Shown here: piece after piece, positions 8,964 through 18,318 of the stretch
Layout: every line of letters starts with the position of its first letter
How positions within the stretch are numbered: the stretch's first letter is position 1
Source of the DNA: Acidiferrobacterales bacterium
GTDB taxonomy: Bacteria > Pseudomonadota > Gammaproteobacteria > Acidiferrobacterales > SZUA-150
DNA: 64,000 bases
Assembly: GCA_947258385.1 (NCBI GenBank)
Contig: CAMYII010000096.1
Coordinates: forward strand, 124,001-188,000
Direction of reading: 5' to 3'
The notes under the pieces: generated by a model
Database searches by the model: none
Seen by the model: the letters and a program-made list of their open reading frames with translations, nothing else
What the model was told of the DNA's origin: nothing
Program-made: the position numbers and the translations under genes

Positions 8964-9728
8964 CTAAGCGCCTTTGCTGATGGCCAGATTGCTGCCTTGT
9001 TGTTTTGCCTCGACGATCGCCTGCTCCACGCGAGACAGCAGGTGCTCGATGTCTTCACCCTTGTGAAACTGGGTGATCCCCATGCTGATGGTGGCGTTGA
9101 AGGTATGGTCATTGCTTTGGATACTGGTCTTGCTGACCGAATCGCGAATACGGTCCGCCAGCGTCGAGGCGTCCTCAAGGGTAGTCTGCGGCAAGACCAG
9201 CAAGAAATCCTTGCCGGCATAACGGCCCACACGGTCCGGCATACGCAGCGCATCGACCAATGTCTCGGCAACCGATTGCAACACCCTGTCCCCGGCCTGC
9301 CTGCCATATTCATCGTTGATCCGCTGCAACTGGTCGACATCGGCCATGGCCACCGACAGGCGCGTGTCATAGCGGTTGGCCTCGGCAACGGCCTCCAATA
9401 GATCCACGGTAATGGCTTGCCGGTTCAATACCCGGGTCATCGGGTCCTTGTCCAGATCGAGCGCACTGGCCGTTGGCGGGGGCACGGCCCGCTGCTTGAC
9501 CTCGTAGGCGCGCTTAATCGGGTACAGCACCAGCAGATACAACGGTGGTGCGATCACCGCGCACAGCAGCGCGGCATTGGCGAGGAAGGCGACCACCGAT
9601 CTCGGGTTGTAGCCGAACATCCCCAGCATCGCCATGACCAGGAATTCAGCGACAAAGGTAATGGCGAGAATGGCAAAAAATGTCTTGCCAACGGAAAACG
9701 TCACGTCGCCCTTTCTCAACTCGCTCAA
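8964..9728 (-). CDS. membrane-anchored GGDEF-domain protein with degenerate active site
   Basis: A 254-residue protein. Two membrane helices occupy about residues 15-75 and a GGDEF-fold domain runs from about 95 to the end (DPMTRVLNRQAITVDLLEAV, then AMADVDQLQRINDEYG). The signature loop reads RYAGKDFLLVL, so GGDEF is replaced by AGKDF and the third-position acidic residue becomes Lys. Diguanylate cyclase activity is therefore doubtful; a GTP- or c-di-GMP-binding or purely regulatory role is possible. The TTG start at 9728 has GAGGTG 7 nt upstream. It stands alone between dctQM and uvrD. Confidence 0.85.
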   Translation of the reverse strand: MSELRKGDVTFSVGKTFFAILAITFVAEFLVMAMLGMFGYNPRSVVAFLANAALLCAVIAPPLYLLVLYPIKRAYEVKQRAVPPPTASALDLDKDPMTRVLNRQAITVDLLEAVAEANRYDTRLSVAMADVDQLQRINDEYGRQAGDRVLQSVAETLVDALRMPDRVGRYAGKDFLLVLPQTTLEDASTLADRIRDSVSKTSIQSNDHTFNATISMGITQFHKGEDIEHLLSRVEQAIVEAKQQGSNLAISKGA

Positions 9729-9836
9729 TGTGTCACCTCTTCGGGGGCATTGGTTATTGGCAACCCCGGCAGGGGTGTGTCGCGGGTACCACTAATAAAG
9801 CCATCGGCGGAGTTTTGCAAGTGGGGGCATTTAGCC

Positions 9837-9853
9837 GGCCCGCGCCGCGGGCC
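9837..9853 (-). terminator. GC-rich hairpin downstream of uvrD
   Basis: Perfect 7-bp stem GGCCCGC / GCGGGCC with a 3-nt loop, about 55 bp after the uvrD stop on the minus strand. It has no T-run. It could slow or end uvrD transcription. Confidence 0.35.
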
Positions 9854-9909
9854 CCATGGCCGACCCTACGACTGTGACATTATATAATGAATCCCTTAGT
9901 TTCAATCGG

Positions 9910-12087
9910 TTAGGAGACCTGCTGCAGATTGGCATAGGCCGTCACCAGCCATTTGCTGCCGATGCCCTCGAAGTTGACCTGAACCCGGGCATGCTGCCCC
10001 TGGCCCTCCACGTTCAACACCACGCCTTCGCCGAAGGTCTCGTGCCGCACGCGTTGCCCCAGCTGCATGCCGCCCGCCGCGGGCGTCTCCCGCGAGCCCT
10101 GCGTTGCCGGCGGCCGATACGACGGCCCGCCGGCCGTATAGACCGAACCGGCGCCGCGCACAACATTGACGAGCTCCTCGGGCATCTCGCCGAGGAACCG
10201 CGACGGACTGGTATGGTGTTCGCTGCCGTGCAAGCGCCGGATCTCGGCATGGGTCACATACAACTGGCGCATGGCGCGGGTCATGCCGACATAGCAAAGC
10301 CGCCGCTCTTCCTCGAGCCGCCCCGGTTCGTTCATCGAGCGCTGATGGGGAAACAACCCTTCCTCCATACCGGTCAGGAACACCAGCGCAAACTCCAGAC
10401 CCTTGGCCGAATGCAGGCTCATTAACTGCACGCAGTCCTCCCACGCCTCGGCCTGACCCTCGCCGGCCTCGAGCGCCGCGTGGGCGAGGAATGCCGCCAG
10501 CGGGTCCATGTCATCGTCCCCGTCAAATGCGAAATTGCGGCAGGCATTGGCCAGCTCTTCCAGGTTTTCGATGCGGGTCTCGGCACGCTCGCCTTGCTCC
10601 TTTTGGTAATGCTCGAACAGGCCGCTGCGCGCCAAAACATGTTCGACCCGCTCTGCCAGCGCCAGCTCCGCGGTTTCCTTGTCCATGGTGTTGATCAGAT
10701 CCAGGAACGCGGCCAGCGCGTTGGCCGCGCGCGCCGGAACGCCGCCGCTGTCCACCAGCCGCTTGGCGGCCAGCCACAGAGAAAGGTTCTCCGCCCTCGC
10801 CAGGGCTCTGACCGCCTCCAGGGTCTTATTGCCCAGGCCGCGGGTCGGTACGTTGACGATGCGCTCGAAAGACGGATCGTCGTGACGGCTCGCGAGCAGG
10901 CGCAGATAGCCGAGCGCATCCTTGATCTCCTGGCGTTCGAAAAAACGCAGGCCGCCGTAGACGCGATAGGGAATCCCGGCCTGCAGCAAGGCCTCCTCGA
11001 GCACCCGCGACTGCGCGTTGGAGCGGTAGAGAATCGCCACGTCCTGGCGCGCCTGGCCCTGGGCGATCCAATCCTGGACCCGGTCCACGACAAAATTGGT
11101 CTCGTCGATGTCGTTATAGGCGGTATAGAGCAGGATGGGTCCGCCCGCTTTGCCCTCGGTCCACAGATCCTTGCCCAGGCGGCCGTCATTGTGGCTGATG
11201 ACGGCATTGGCCGCCTTGAGGATGGTGGCGGTGGAGCGATAATTCTGCTCCAGCCGGATCATCTTGGTGCCGGGAAAATCCTTTTCGAACTGGAGCATGT
11301 TCTCCACCCTGGCCCCGCGCCAGCCGTAGATGGACTGGTCGTCGTCGCCGACGACAAACAGATTGCCGCTGTCGGCCGCGAACAGCTTCAGCCAGGCATA
11401 CTGGATGGCATTGGTGTCCTGGAACTCGTCGACCAGCACATGCCGGAAACGTTGCTGGTAGTGCCGACGCATGGCACTGTCATCGCGCAGCAGCTCATAG
11501 GCCCGCAACAACAGCTCGGCGAAATCCACCAGCCCCATGCGCCGGCAGGCCTCTTCATAGGCCTGATAGACGCGCAACAGCTGCTGCTGCTGCGGATCCC
11601 GGCTCTCTCCCACATGCTGCGGCCGGCGCCCGGCCTCTTTGTGGCTGTTGATGAACCACTGCGCCTGCTTCGGCGGCCAGTAGGCCTCGTCGAGCTCGAG
11701 ATTTTTCAGGGTCCTGCGGACCAGACGAAGCTGGTCTTGGCTGTCCAGGATCTGGAAGGACTGCGGCAACCCGGCCTCGCGCCAGTGTGCGCGCAACAGA
11801 CGGTGCGAGAGCCCATGAAAGGTCCCGAACCACATCCCGCCGACGGGAAAACCCAGCATGGCCTCGATGCGGCCGCGCATTTCCTGCGCCGCCTTGTTGG
11901 TGAAGGTCACCGCCATGATCGACAGTGGCGAAATGTGCTCCACGCCCACGAGCCAGGCCACACGGTGGGTCAGCACCCGGGTCTTGCCGCTGCCGGCCCC
12001 GGCCAGCACCAGCAGCGGACCCGGCGGTGCGGCCACCGCCTCGCGCTGCGCGGCGTTGAGGTCATTGAGCAGGAGGGAGACGTCCAT
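9910..12087 (-). CDS. uvrD: DNA helicase II (UvrD), SF1A 3'-5' helicase
   Basis: A 725-residue helicase for nucleotide-excision and mismatch repair. The start MDVSLLLNDLNAAQREAVAA closely resembles E. coli UvrD. Walker A GAGSGKT is at residues 30-36, followed by the TFTNKAAQEMR motif, Walker B LVDEFQDTN near 220, GDDDQSIYGWRGA near 250, and later motifs VAILYRSNAQSR and LMSLHSAKGLEF. The C-terminus ends in the RNA-polymerase-binding Tudor-like segment (RVRHETFGEGVVLNVEGQG). Length and motifs are complete. It lies downstream of phoU on the same strand with about 170 bp between. Confidence 0.97.
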   Translation of the reverse strand: MDVSLLLNDLNAAQREAVAAPPGPLLVLAGAGSGKTRVLTHRVAWLVGVEHISPLSIMAVTFTNKAAQEMRGRIEAMLGFPVGGMWFGTFHGLSHRLLRAHWREAGLPQSFQILDSQDQLRLVRRTLKNLELDEAYWPPKQAQWFINSHKEAGRRPQHVGESRDPQQQQLLRVYQAYEEACRRMGLVDFAELLLRAYELLRDDSAMRRHYQQRFRHVLVDEFQDTNAIQYAWLKLFAADSGNLFVVGDDDQSIYGWRGARVENMLQFEKDFPGTKMIRLEQNYRSTATILKAANAVISHNDGRLGKDLWTEGKAGGPILLYTAYNDIDETNFVVDRVQDWIAQGQARQDVAILYRSNAQSRVLEEALLQAGIPYRVYGGLRFFERQEIKDALGYLRLLASRHDDPSFERIVNVPTRGLGNKTLEAVRALARAENLSLWLAAKRLVDSGGVPARAANALAAFLDLINTMDKETAELALAERVEHVLARSGLFEHYQKEQGERAETRIENLEELANACRNFAFDGDDDMDPLAAFLAHAALEAGEGQAEAWEDCVQLMSLHSAKGLEFALVFLTGMEEGLFPHQRSMNEPGRLEEERRLCYVGMTRAMRQLYVTHAEIRRLHGSEHHTSPSRFLGEMPEELVNVVRGAGSVYTAGGPSYRPPATQGSRETPAAGGMQLGQRVRHETFGEGVVLNVEGQGQHARVQVNFEGIGSKWLVTAYANLQQVS

Positions 12088-12256
12088 TTAGCAATGATAC
12101 CATGACAGCTGGGACACCAGTTCGATCGCGACTGCGTTGCCAGCGGACTCACCCCATCCGGACACTACGGCATCGACCGGCGCAAATAGACGTTAACGGG
12201 CGATCATTTTTTATCCGCGAAGCAATTCCGCGATCGCGGACCACTGCGAAACGCCG

Positions 12257-12982
12257 CTATTTCTTGTGCGCCTCCTGGACTTCCTTTTCCATTTGCTCCA
12301 GGCTGGTATGGCGCACATCCTTTCCGCGCACCAGATAAATCAGGTATTCACAGATATTCTTGGCGTGATCGCCAATACGCTCCAAGGCGCGCGCCGCCCA
12401 TATGATATCCAGCATAGGTGTGATGGAGCGCGGGTCTTCCATCATGAACGTGATGACCTGGCGCATAATTCCATTATATTCGTTGTCGATTCTCAGGTCT
12501 TCGCGCGCCGCCGCGACCGCCGCCTCCGGGTCCATGCGTGCAAAGGCATCGAGCGCATCATGCAATATCTCGCGCACATGGTTGCCCAGATTACCCAGTT
12601 CTATGTACTGGTTCTTGGGCTGCTCCGCTTCGGCCAGCCGTATCGCCATGCGGGCGATTCTTTCAGCCTGATCTCCGATACGTTCGAGATCGGTGATCGT
12701 TTTGATCACGGCGACGATCAATCGCAGATCGGTGGCCGCCGGCTGTCGGCGCGCCAGGATGTGGCTACACTGCTCGTCGATCGCGACCTCCAGTGCGTTG
12801 ACCTTGTAATCACCGCTCACGACGGTCTCGGCCAGCTCGCTGTCTCTTTCCACCAGGGCGGTAACGGCGTTGGCAATCTGGTTCTCCACAAGACCGCCCA
12901 TGCCGAGCACCCGGTTGCGTACCTCCTCGAGCTCCGCATTGAACTGCTGCGAGATATGTTGACCGATATCCACTTTATCCAT
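12257..12982 (-). CDS. phoU: phosphate signalling protein PhoU
   Basis: A 241-residue, all-helical PhoU with two repeats. Each repeat carries the family metal-binding pattern: IKTITDLERIGDQAERIA near residues 95-112 and IIWAARALERIGDHAKNI near 195-212. PhoU links the Pst transporter to the PhoR kinase and keeps the regulon off when phosphate is plentiful. It is the last gene of the pst cluster here, 89 bp after pstB on the same strand. Confidence 0.97.
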   Translation of the reverse strand: MDKVDIGQHISQQFNAELEEVRNRVLGMGGLVENQIANAVTALVERDSELAETVVSGDYKVNALEVAIDEQCSHILARRQPAATDLRLIVAVIKTITDLERIGDQAERIARMAIRLAEAEQPKNQYIELGNLGNHVREILHDALDAFARMDPEAAVAAAREDLRIDNEYNGIMRQVITFMMEDPRSITPMLDIIWAARALERIGDHAKNICEYLIYLVRGKDVRHTSLEQMEKEVQEAHKK

Positions 12983-13071
12983 CGCGCACTCCTCGTTGTG
13001 ACCACGGGGCCATGGCTGACCCGAAACTCTGCCTCGACCGCAGGCCTGACATTTTACTCGACAGTGTCCGG

Positions 13072-13914
13072 CTAGCCATAGCGCCCGGTAATATAGTCTT
13101 CCGTCCGTTTCTTGCCGGGATTGGTGAACACCGTATCGGTATCGCCGAACTCGATCAGCTCGCCCATATACATAAACGCCGTATAGTCTGACACCCGCGC
13201 CGCCTGCTGCATATTGTGTGTCACGATAACGATCGTGTAATTGTTCTTCAGTTCGTAGATCAGCTCCTCGATCTTAAGCGTCGAGATCGGATCCAGCGCC
13301 GATGCCGGTTCGTCCAGCAACAACACCGCCGGCTCGATGGCGATACACCGGGCAATCACCAGGCGCTGCTGCTGGCCGCCGGAAAGCCCCAGGGCACTGT
13401 CGTGAAGCCGGTCCTTGACCTCGTCCCAGAGCGCCGCCCCCTGCAGGGCACGCTCAACGACCTCATCGAGCAGGCGGCGGTTCTTGACCCCCTGCAGGCG
13501 CAGGCCGTAGGCGACGTTCTCGTAGATCGATTTCGGGAAGGGGTTGGGCTTCTGGAACACCATTCCCACCCGCCGGCGCAGGTCAGCCACATCCACGCCC
13601 TTGTCATAGATATCCTCACCGTGGAGTTGGATGCTGCCTTCAATACGGCAATCGTCCACGAGATCGTTCATCCGGTTGAAACAGCGAAGCAGGGTGGATT
13701 TGCCACAACCGCTCGGGCCGATGAAGGCGGTGACACACTTGCTGGGTATGACCATACCAATGCCCTTAAGGGCCTGTTTCTCGCCGTAATACAGGTTCAG
13801 GCCCTCGACCTCGAATGACGGCTCCTCCTCTTCGATTCGGCGATGCCCGCGCCCGACGCGATCCAGCGTATTAATATCGATACCGTGCGTGAAATTAGTA
13901 CTTTCTGCCATCAT
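13072..13914 (-). CDS. pstB: phosphate ABC transporter ATP-binding protein
   Basis: A 280-residue ATPase of the PstSCAB importer. It has Walker [11 protein letters not shown]-loop [19 protein letters not shown], signature [13 protein letters not shown], Walker [13 protein letters not shown] and switch His in [14 protein letters not shown]. An extra acidic N-terminal stretch of about 30 residues (with [14 protein letters not shown]) precedes the usual start of the domain. ATG 13914 and ATG 13911 are adjacent alternatives. It sits between pstA and phoU. Confidence 0.97.
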   Translation of the reverse strand: MMAESTNFTHGIDINTLDRVGRGHRRIEEEEPSFEVEGLNLYYGEKQALKGIGMVIPSKCVTAFIGPSGCGKSTLLRCFNRMNDLVDDCRIEGSIQLHGEDIYDKGVDVADLRRRVGMVFQKPNPFPKSIYENVAYGLRLQGVKNRRLLDEVVERALQGAALWDEVKDRLHDSALGLSGGQQQRLVIARCIAIEPAVLLLDEPASALDPISTLKIEELIYELKNNYTIVIVTHNMQQAARVSDYTAFMYMGELIEFGDTDTVFTNPGKKRTEDYITGRYG

Positions 13915-13995
13915 GTTATCACCCGTAACCTTATCATTCAGACCGCCTTACGCAACTGTGCCCGCAGCGATACACGCGAACCCCTGTAGCGCGTC

Positions 13996-15666
13996 TCACG
14001 ATTCCAATGTGCGGTATTTCTCCCGCAGGCGATTGCGTATCGCGATAGCCGTCAAGTTCAGCGCCACAATCACCGCCACCAGCAGCAGCGCTGTAGCATA
14101 GACCAGGGGCCGCGCGGCCTCCACATTGGGGCTTTGGAAACCGACATCATAAATATGGAAGCCAAGATGCATGAACTTCCGCTCCAGATGCAGAAACGGA
14201 AAGTTGCCGTCGAGCGGCAGTGACGGCGCCAGCTTGACCACGCCGACCAGCATCAGGGGCGCGACCTCGCCGGCGGCGCGCGCCACGGCGAGGATCAGTC
14301 CCGTCATGATGGCAGGGCTGGCCATCGGTACCACGATGTGCCGCAGCGTCTCAAACTTTGTCGCCCCCAGCGCCAGACTGCCCTGGCGAATCGCGCTGGG
14401 AATGCGCGCCAGACCCTCCTCGGTCGCGACGATGACAACAGGCAGCGTCAAGATGGCCAGGGTCAGAGACGACCACAGGATTCCCGGTGAGCCGAAAGTC
14501 GGCGCCGGCAACGCCTCGGGAAAAAACAGTTCGTCAATGGAGCCACCGAGGAAATAGACAAAAAAGCCCAGACCAAATACGCCATAGACGATCGACGGCA
14601 CGCCCGCCAGATTATTGACGGCAATGCGGATCGTGCGCGTGAGCGGTCCCTGGCGCGCGTACTCGCGCAGATAGACCGCCGCGATCACGCCGAACGGCGT
14701 CACCAACACCGCCATGATGAGCACCATCATCACGGTGCCGAAAATGGCGGGGAACACGCCGCCTTCGGTATTCGCCTCGCGCGGCTCGTCGCTGACGAAC
14801 TCCCATAGCTTTTCGATATAGAAAAGCGATTTACCAAAGACCGACATCCGATTGGGCTGGTAGACGCGCACCACGTTGGCGAGCGCGATGTCGACCACGC
14901 CGCCGGTCGCGACCTCGGCACTGAAACCGTCGCGCCGAATCGCCGCGTTGAGGTCACCCAGCCTGGCCTGCAACCCCTGATACTGCTCTTGTAAGAGACG
15001 GCGTTGCTGCCCGATCTCGGCCTGACTTTGAGCATCCAGCTTGCCGTCGAGCTCTAAACGGCGCTCGCGCAGCCGCAGCCGCTCCAGGCCATAATTGATG
15101 TCACCGATCTCGTGTTTCTCGATGTCGCGGATCTGATCATGCAACCGAAGGGCGCGTTCCAGCCGCCGCTCGAGCTCCGCCAAGGCCCCATCGCCTGCTG
15201 CGACGACACGCCCGGCTTCCTTCACCGAGCGCAGGTAACCGTAGAGATTCCCCCACTCCCGCCGTTCCACGGCAATCACGTTCTCCGGCTTGCGCCGATC
15301 AAGGACCGAGGTCTGCAGCACAAGCCGGAAGTCCGCGCCGAGGATTTCGCGGTTGCCCTGCTTTAATAGATAACGTTGGATGGACTCCCGGCCCTCCGGC
15401 ACCGGGTAACCGCCGTCTTTCAGCCTCGCGGCAGCGACCTTCTCCGCATCCCAGATCTCACCGATCAGGCGCGTCTCGCTGCCGTCGTTTTCCCTGTAGT
15501 CAATCTCCAGAATGTCGGCCGGCCAGAAATAACTCATGCCGCGAACGGCGATGAGCGACAGCAGCCCGAAGACCATGATCAGGCTGACGCTGACCGCGCT
15601 GGCATTGAGCCAGATCCAGGGGGTGCCGCTTTTGAACCAGGAACGTAGGGAGCTCACTTTAATCAA
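13996..15666 (-). CDS. pstA: phosphate ABC transporter permease PstA, long form
   Basis: A 556-residue permease, about twice the size of E. coli PstA. After the first membrane helix there is a large predicted periplasmic/coiled-coil insert (about residues 45-270, rich in Arg, Glu and Leu; for example LERLRLRERRLELDGKLDAQ). The usual PstA core follows (NNLAGVPSIVYGVFGLGFFV; then ALGATKFETLRHIVVPMASP). Long PstA/PstC forms are known in some gammaproteobacteria. The start is uncertain: TTG 15666 or the in-frame GTG 15657, both with weak ribosome-binding sites. Confidence 0.93.
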   Translation of the reverse strand: MIKVSSLRSWFKSGTPWIWLNASAVSVSLIMVFGLLSLIAVRGMSYFWPADILEIDYRENDGSETRLIGEIWDAEKVAAARLKDGGYPVPEGRESIQRYLLKQGNREILGADFRLVLQTSVLDRRKPENVIAVERREWGNLYGYLRSVKEAGRVVAAGDGALAELERRLERALRLHDQIRDIEKHEIGDINYGLERLRLRERRLELDGKLDAQSQAEIGQQRRLLQEQYQGLQARLGDLNAAIRRDGFSAEVATGGVVDIALANVVRVYQPNRMSVFGKSLFYIEKLWEFVSDEPREANTEGGVFPAIFGTVMMVLIMAVLVTPFGVIAAVYLREYARQGPLTRTIRIAVNNLAGVPSIVYGVFGLGFFVYFLGGSIDELFFPEALPAPTFGSPGILWSSLTLAILTLPVVIVATEEGLARIPSAIRQGSLALGATKFETLRHIVVPMASPAIMTGLILAVARAAGEVAPLMLVGVVKLAPSLPLDGNFPFLHLERKFMHLGFHIYDVGFQSPNVEAARPLVYATALLLVAVIVALNLTAIAIRNRLREKYRTLES

Positions 15667-15725
15667 TGCTTTCGTATGTCGTCGTCACTCTAGTTCTAGA
15701 ATTTGCGCCCCGCGGCTGGAGTGCT

Positions 15726-17996
15726 TTAAAGGCTGCTGTACCGGCGGCGCAGCCGCTGGCGCACGATCTCGGCCGCGGTGTTAACAAGAAACGTGAAGGC
15801 AAACAGCACCAGGCCCGCCAGGAACAGCACGCGGTAATGGGTACTGTTGACCTCCGATTCCGGCATCTCCACGGCGATGTTGGCCGCCAGCGTGCGCATG
15901 CCCTGGAAGATGCTCATGTCCATGATCGGGGTGTTACCCGTGGCCATCAGCACGATCATGGTCTCGCCCACCGCACGCCCAAAGCCGATCATGACGGCAG
16001 AGAAAATACCCGGGCTCGCGGTCAACAGCACGACGCGTACCAGCGTCTGCCAGGGCGTCGCCCCCATGGCGAGCGAACCGTTGACCAGGTGTTTGGGCAC
16101 GGCAAAAATGGCATCCTCGGCAATGGAGAATATCGTCGGGATCACGGCGAAACCCATGGCGATACCGACAACGATGGAGTTGCGCTGATCGAAATCCACG
16201 CCGAGCGTGCTGGTCAACCACACGCGCATATCACCGCCAAAGAACCACACCTCCAGCACAGGGCTCATGGCGATGGCCAATCCACCGATCAGGAGCACAA
16301 CCGGGATGAGCAACGCGCCCTCCCAACCAGCGGGCACGAGGTGCCGCACCGTGCCGGGCAGCCGCTGCCAGGCATAGGCGGCCAGCAGGATGGCCAGGGG
16401 CAATATAATTAGAAGACTGAAGAAACCGGGAAGGTGCTTCTCCACAATGGGCGCCAACCACAGGCCGGCCAGGAAACCGAGGATAACGGTGGGTAAGGCC
16501 TCCATGATTTCGATGCTCGGCTTGACCACACGCCGCATTCGCGGCGACATGAAGTGCGCGGTGAAAATCGCGCCCATGATCGCCAGCGGAATGGCAAACA
16601 TCATGGCGTAAAACGCCGCCTTCAAGGTGCCGAAGGAAATCGGCACCAGGCTGAACTTGGGCTCGAAATCGTTGCTCGCCGACGAGGATTGCCAGATGTA
16701 CTCCGGCTGCTCATAGCTCTCGTACCACACCTTGCCCCATAAGGCCGACCAGGAGATCTCCGGGTGCTCGTTATGGATGCGCCAGAAAATGGTGTTGCCC
16801 TGCGTATCCTCGGCCAGTAGCGCGTTCGCGCGCGGCGACACGGCCACGTGGCTCACGGCGTGCCCGGACAAGGGCTCAACGAGCAGTGTACGACGCGCGG
16901 TCGTATGGTAGATGCCGAGCCGGCCGGAAACATCGGCGGCGAGAAAGCCCTTGCGGTTGTGCTCGCCGGCGATGGCGCTGATTGCGGCCGCGTGGGCGTC
17001 AAAATCCCGGATATGGGTCAGTGAGTACTTACCTTTATCATCGCGTACAGGGAACCACTGCGACAGCTTGCCGGCGGAGGTCCCGATCAGAAGCGAGATC
17101 CCGCCCGCGAGGAATTCAAGGGCCGCAATCCGGTCATCGCCCTGCAGTACCGAGAGCTCTTGCACCAGCGTTGGCGTGGCGGGATCAGTGATATCAAAGT
17201 AGCTGATCCTGCCAATGCCGGCGACGTAGAACTCACGCAGATCCTTGTCGATTAACACGCGCGTCGGTTCCTCGCTCGGATACGGCAGCGTCACGCTCGT
17301 GCGCTCGTAACTGACGGAGTCATCGAGGAAGGAGGTTTGTTGCTGAAAGGAGGTCAGGACCAGCCGCCGGTCGGCGGTTGTGGCCGCCAGACTCACCCCT
17401 TCCTCACCGCGCTGCACCGCCAGACGCAACAGCGCTTTGCCTTCAGGATCGACCAGCACCGGCGCCTCCCCCAGGGGGTACTCCAGTGCCGGTGTGATCA
17501 CGCGTTCATCCCCTGGGAAGGTCACGTCATAGCGATGACGGACCACCAGGGCACGGCCGTCGGACAGGCCCAGGGCCACGGTGGCCAGGGCCGGGTCGGC
17601 GTCGGCAAAACTGGTCACCTCAACGCCGGCGGGCAGGGGAAGCTGGTGTGTGTCCCGGACGCTGCCGTCCTCGGTGCGGAAAAACACGACCCGGGCCGAA
17701 CGGGTAAACCGCACCCCGAGCTCATTTTGTTCTTCAAGGGCAAGGTGCAGGGTTTCTTCACCCGGCCTGGGAGCGGTATAGCTCGCCACGGGCTCCACCG
17801 CCGGTCCCGCGAACATTGGCAACACAACATAAAGTAGGTAAACGAAGATCAGCAGGATGGCGATGATCACGCTGATCCCCCCAAAAGCCATGCCGTAACG
17901 GGCGGCGCTGTCGATAAAACGGCGGCGCCGGCCTGTGCGCGCGAGGACCTCGGCGGGGGGCAGAAGGCTCGGGGATTTCTCAGGAACGGCGGCCAT
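15726..17996 (-). CDS. pstC: phosphate ABC transporter permease PstC, long form with extracytoplasmic domain
   Basis: A 756-residue permease. One N-terminal helix (about 30-60) is followed by about 380 residues with a beta-propeller-like repeat character (for example KGFLAADVSGRLGIYHTTA). The C-terminal PstC channel domain has IEIMEALPTVILGFLAGLWL and the EAA-type loop LAMGATPWQTLVRVVLLTA. The function of the added domain is unknown. ATG 17996 is used, but a candidate PhoB promoter places its -10 within 10 bp of this codon, so a leaderless message or a start further in should be considered. Confidence 0.93.
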   Translation of the reverse strand: MAAVPEKSPSLLPPAEVLARTGRRRRFIDSAARYGMAFGGISVIIAILLIFVYLLYVVLPMFAGPAVEPVASYTAPRPGEETLHLALEEQNELGVRFTRSARVVFFRTEDGSVRDTHQLPLPAGVEVTSFADADPALATVALGLSDGRALVVRHRYDVTFPGDERVITPALEYPLGEAPVLVDPEGKALLRLAVQRGEEGVSLAATTADRRLVLTSFQQQTSFLDDSVSYERTSVTLPYPSEEPTRVLIDKDLREFYVAGIGRISYFDITDPATPTLVQELSVLQGDDRIAALEFLAGGISLLIGTSAGKLSQWFPVRDDKGKYSLTHIRDFDAHAAAISAIAGEHNRKGFLAADVSGRLGIYHTTARRTLLVEPLSGHAVSHVAVSPRANALLAEDTQGNTIFWRIHNEHPEISWSALWGKVWYESYEQPEYIWQSSSASNDFEPKFSLVPISFGTLKAAFYAMMFAIPLAIMGAIFTAHFMSPRMRRVVKPSIEIMEALPTVILGFLAGLWLAPIVEKHLPGFFSLLIILPLAILLAAYAWQRLPGTVRHLVPAGWEGALLIPVVLLIGGLAIAMSPVLEVWFFGGDMRVWLTSTLGVDFDQRNSIVVGIAMGFAVIPTIFSIAEDAIFAVPKHLVNGSLAMGATPWQTLVRVVLLTASPGIFSAVMIGFGRAVGETMIVLMATGNTPIMDMSIFQGMRTLAANIAVEMPESEVNSTHYRVLFLAGLVLFAFTFLVNTAAEIVRQRLRRRYSSL

Positions 17997-18002
17997 TGGC
18001 GA

Positions 18003-18036
18003 ATGATAGGGAGGAAATATGACAGAAATATTACAA
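18003..18036 (-). promoter_or_regulatory. candidate PhoB box and -10 element immediately upstream of pstC
   Basis: On the minus strand, TTGTAAT (18036-18030) and CTGTCAT (18025-18019) are 11 bp apart, like PhoB half-sites. A TATCAT -10 (18008-18003) follows after 10 bp, the usual PhoB promoter layout. The predicted transcript start falls at about the pstC ATG. Only two half-sites, one imperfect. Confidence 0.42.
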
Positions 18037-18245
18037 AGGGTACGAAGGCCGAAAAACCGCCGTCACAGCTAAGCGATGACTGTCACAGAAATGTCATCCA
18101 GGGTTCTAAAAGCAGAAGCGCTGACCCCCAGGGAGGGTTGGCCGCAACCCGGCCCGGGACGTCTGGTGCAACTGCCGGCAGAGTGATTCCGCAGCGCTCG
18201 CGCCACCCCCGCCTTCTTACACATCGTGCGCCTTGAAAGAATAAC

Positions 18246-18271
18246 GCCCGTGGCACATCCCCGCCACGGGC
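18246..18271 (-). terminator. intrinsic-terminator-like hairpin between pstS and pstC
   Basis: Perfect 9-bp stem GCCCGTGGC / GCCACGGGC with an 8-nt loop. On the minus strand it is followed by GTTATTCTTTC, a T-rich tract. It lies 48 bp past pstS, as expected for partial termination that gives more PstS than permease. Confidence 0.6.
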
Positions 18272-18287
18272 CTGGTCGTGGAATCCG

Positions 18288-18307
18288 ATCCGGCGCAAAC
18301 GCCGGAT
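18288..18307 (-). terminator. second hairpin just after pstS
   Basis: Perfect 8-bp stem ATCCGGCG / CGCCGGAT with a 4-nt loop, 11 bp after the pstS stop. It is probably a 3'-end stabiliser or part of the attenuation region together with the hairpin at 18246-18271. Confidence 0.5.
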
Positions 18308-18318
18308 TCGGGTAAAAT

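Noticed and set aside
9860-9890. A TATAAT sequence at 9883-9888 on the plus strand
   Set aside because: There is no matching -35 and no plus-strand gene downstream, only antisense of uvrD.
10480-12105. A 541-codon plus-strand open frame opposite uvrD
   Set aside because: It is an antisense shadow caused by GC-rich third positions of uvrD. It has no ribosome-binding site and no recognised domain, while the minus-strand UvrD motifs are complete.
18060-18097. CTGTCAC-AGAA-ATGTCAT on the plus strand upstream of pstC, resembling a PhoB box
   Set aside because: It points away from pstC and towards the pstS 3' end, with no gene to drive. The minus-strand candidate at 18003-18036 fits better.
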